Origin: CAXBBB01 sp963793245
GTDB taxonomy: Bacteria; Bacteroidota; Rhodothermia; Rhodothermales; BA12
Assembly: GCA_963793245.1 (NCBI GenBank)
Contig: CAWBZG010000002.1
Location: 124,001-188,000 of the forward strand
DNA length: 64,000 bases
Reading direction: 5' to 3'
Positions 62,303-64,000 of the stretch are shown one piece after another (positions within the stretch are counted from its first letter, which is position 1; each line of letters starts with the position of its first letter). Both the position numbers and the translations under genes were made by a program. Under the pieces are notes generated by a model. That model made no database searches and was not told the origin of the DNA. It worked only from the letters and a program-made list of their open reading frames with translations.

Positions 62303-64000
62303 ATGACGAACCTGTTACGAACCTTTTCTCGAGCGGTCCAGCTACCGCTCCTGATTATTGCGCTCGCGTTCGGCGCGCCCGCCGCGCTCGCCGCCACGAT
62401 CACCGTAAACACCGAAGCCGACAACGCCACCGACGGCCTATGCTCGTTTACCGAAGCCATCGCGTCGGCCAACACGGACACCGCCGTCGGTGGCTGTACG
62501 GCAGGTAGCGGCGCGGACTACATCGTCTTCTCTCTGACAGCGTTTGTAGTCGACTCTCGACTCGACACTCGGCGCCGAAGACACTGCGCGAGATCACCAC
62601 GCCGTCATACGATGGCAGAACAGTCCAGGAGGCCCGACGCCACGGGCAGAGTCACGCTCGCGCAACGACCTCGGGCGCGTGCGTTCTCCGTCAAGCGGCG
62701 CAGTCACGGTACGGAATATCCGCATGATCCAAGGCCCGCCGAAGAAGGCGGACTGATCTACGTCGGACAGGCGAGCGAATCTCCAGGCGGATAACCTGAT
62801 AGCCGAACAACGGCGTAGCCACAGGCGACGCCGCTCGCTGGGTGGAGGCGCGATCATGTCGAAGGCGGTAACGCGGTGATCTCAGAACTCGTCGTTTACG
62901 AGCAACCGCGCGTCGGGCACTAGCGGATCGGGCGGCGCGCTGGTCAACCAGGGCGGTACGCTGACGGTGACGCGTTCGACATTCGTCTCCAACACCGCTA
63001 ACCGGGCAGGCGGCGCCATCGAGGACGCGGGTGGGACGACCGAGCCTGACCGATGTCACGCTCGACCAGAACAACGGAGGCGCCAACCCCGGCAACGGCG
63101 GCGGTCTCCACACCGGCGGCGGAACGGTCACAGTCAGGAATTCGACCGTGACGAACAACACGGCCGTCGAGGGCGGCGGGCTGTGGTCGAGCGGAACGCT
63201 CAATATCAGCGAGTCCACGGTGGATGGCAATACAGCCATCGGCGACGCCGACAGCCAGTTCGAAGGCGGCGGAGGCATCTTTAATAAAGGCTGGTTCGAT
63301 GGACCTGTTACGGGTCAACGATCTGACCAACAACCAGGCGACAGGGCCTGGTGGTTCGGGCGGTGGCATCTTCAACGATGGCGATACGGCTACACTAACG
63401 CTCTTATCGTCGACTTCTTCCGGTAACACCGCTGTCCGTGCAGGCGGCGGTATCGAGATGAACGGCGGAACGCTGATGATGAGCCTCTCGGGTCTCGACG
63501 GCAACAACGCAGGAACCAGCCCCGGTAATGGTGGCGGACTCCACGTGACCAAAGGCGACGTGACGATTAGCACGGCGACCATCACCAACAACATCGCTGT
63601 CGAAGGCGGTGGCTTGTGGAATAACGCTGGCTGGACGATGATGCTCGACGGCGTGACGATCACTGACAACATGGCCATGGGCACCGCTGCTGATAACGGC
63701 GGCGGTGGCGTCTTCAACAATGGCGGCACGCTCTCGCTCGTAAACGTCGGTTTTGGTGGCAACACCGCGACGCAGGGCAGCGGATCGGGCGGCGGTCTGT
63801 TGACGACCAACGGCACTGTCACGATCACAGGTGGCGCGTTCGGCGGCGCGTATGGGACGACCGACACCGTTTTCGGAAGCGCCGATACGTTCGCTGGCAA
63901 CCGCGCAAGCCGCGCCGGTGGAGCCATCGAAGTGATCGAAGGCACCGTCACGATCAATAACGTCAACTTTGTAGCCAACGCGACAGGCAGCAGCCCTGGA
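62303..64000 (+). pseudogene. CSLREA-type, Gly/Asn-repeat surface protein, many frame breaks, cut by window end
   Basis: The N-terminus has a signal peptide (LPLLIIALAFGAPAALAA) and TITVNTEADNATDGLCSFTEAI, the CSLREA-type domain of polymorphic surface proteins. Downstream come repeats such as VEGGGLWSSGTLNISESTVDGN and GGGLHVTKGDVTISTATITNN, forming a parallel beta-helix. From about 62545 to 63295 the reading frame changes repeatedly. From 63299 one frame is open to the window end. It may be a decayed gene or a badly sequenced repetitive region. The protein is probably an adhesin or a surface layer component. Confidence 0.75.

Noticed and set aside
62998..63978. Minus-strand open frame of about 326 residues, Pro/Val-rich
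   Set aside because: It is the mirror of Gly/Asn/Thr repeat codons in the surface-protein gene on the plus strand.
62000..64000. CRISPR array, because of the repeated GGCGG and AACAAC units
   Set aside because: Repeats are short, codon-phased and of varying sequence, as expected for a beta-helix protein, with no constant repeat and unique spacer pattern.

Overview
The window comes from a high-GC member of the Bacteroidota/Rhodothermota side of the tree, most likely Rhodothermia (Salinibacter/Rubricoccus-like). Supporting signs are the small DUF4295 gene behind rpmB-rpmG, a DUF3098-like membrane protein, a type III glutamine synthetase, a C-terminal sorting-type domain on a secreted VIT protein, a hybrid two-component system of the propeller/AraC type, and a TAnnTTTG promoter box. 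This is inferred from gene content; no 16S gene is present. No prophage, insertion sequence or CRISPR array was seen.

Layout. 0-5.5 kb: housekeeping and cell wall genes (an S9 peptidase cut by the window edge, DacB/PBP4, MreD-like, YebC). 5.6-10.2 kb: a sulfur island, with a divergent ArsR regulator and a six-gene operon of split YeeE/YedE channel halves, a persulfide dioxygenase-rhodanese fusion, TauE/SafE, rhodanese and thioredoxin. 10.2-12.1 kb: an ECF sigma factor coupled to a small membrane protein, with a tandem duplication that also copied the sigma tail. 12.3-17.6 kb: GlnN, Lrp/AsnC, tRNA-CAT, a TIGR02757 protein, a PLP ammonia-lyase and DUF4342.

18.0-31.2 kb: a type IV pilus/type II secretion-like locus. 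It has a pilin-like protein, PilC/GspF, PilB/GspE with a doubled N-domain, three minor pilin-like proteins, a PilT-like ATPase, a PilM-PilN fusion, a PilO-PilP-like fusion and a secretin. Parts for assembly, retraction, inner-membrane alignment and the outer-membrane pore are therefore together, but the pilin-like proteins lack the usual prepilin signature. 31.4-38.5 kb: an OmpR-type regulator and kinase, a secreted VIT protein, an M28 peptidase lipoprotein and an HNH nuclease resembling phosphorothioate-DNA restriction enzymes. 38.5-45.1 kb: tRNA-Pro, DUF4295-rpmG-rpmB, a LolC/E-like permease, envelope proteins, a DnaJ-class chaperone, a GNAT enzyme and IspE. 45.2-50.5 kb: a large hybrid sensor kinase and the radical-SAM/DUF4130 'DNA modification or repair' pair. 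50.5-58.9 kb: a TonB receptor and PQQ sugar dehydrogenase divergent from a 1390-residue hybrid regulator. 59.0-64.0 kb: an M16 protease and a repeat-rich CSLREA-type surface protein running off the end.

Quality caution: at least six otherwise convincing genes carry frame breaks (secretin leader, OmpR regulator, hybrid kinase, TonB receptor, PQQ dehydrogenase twice, and many in the last gene). Each of the first five breaks is repaired by one base. Sequencing or assembly errors are at least as likely as real pseudogenes.
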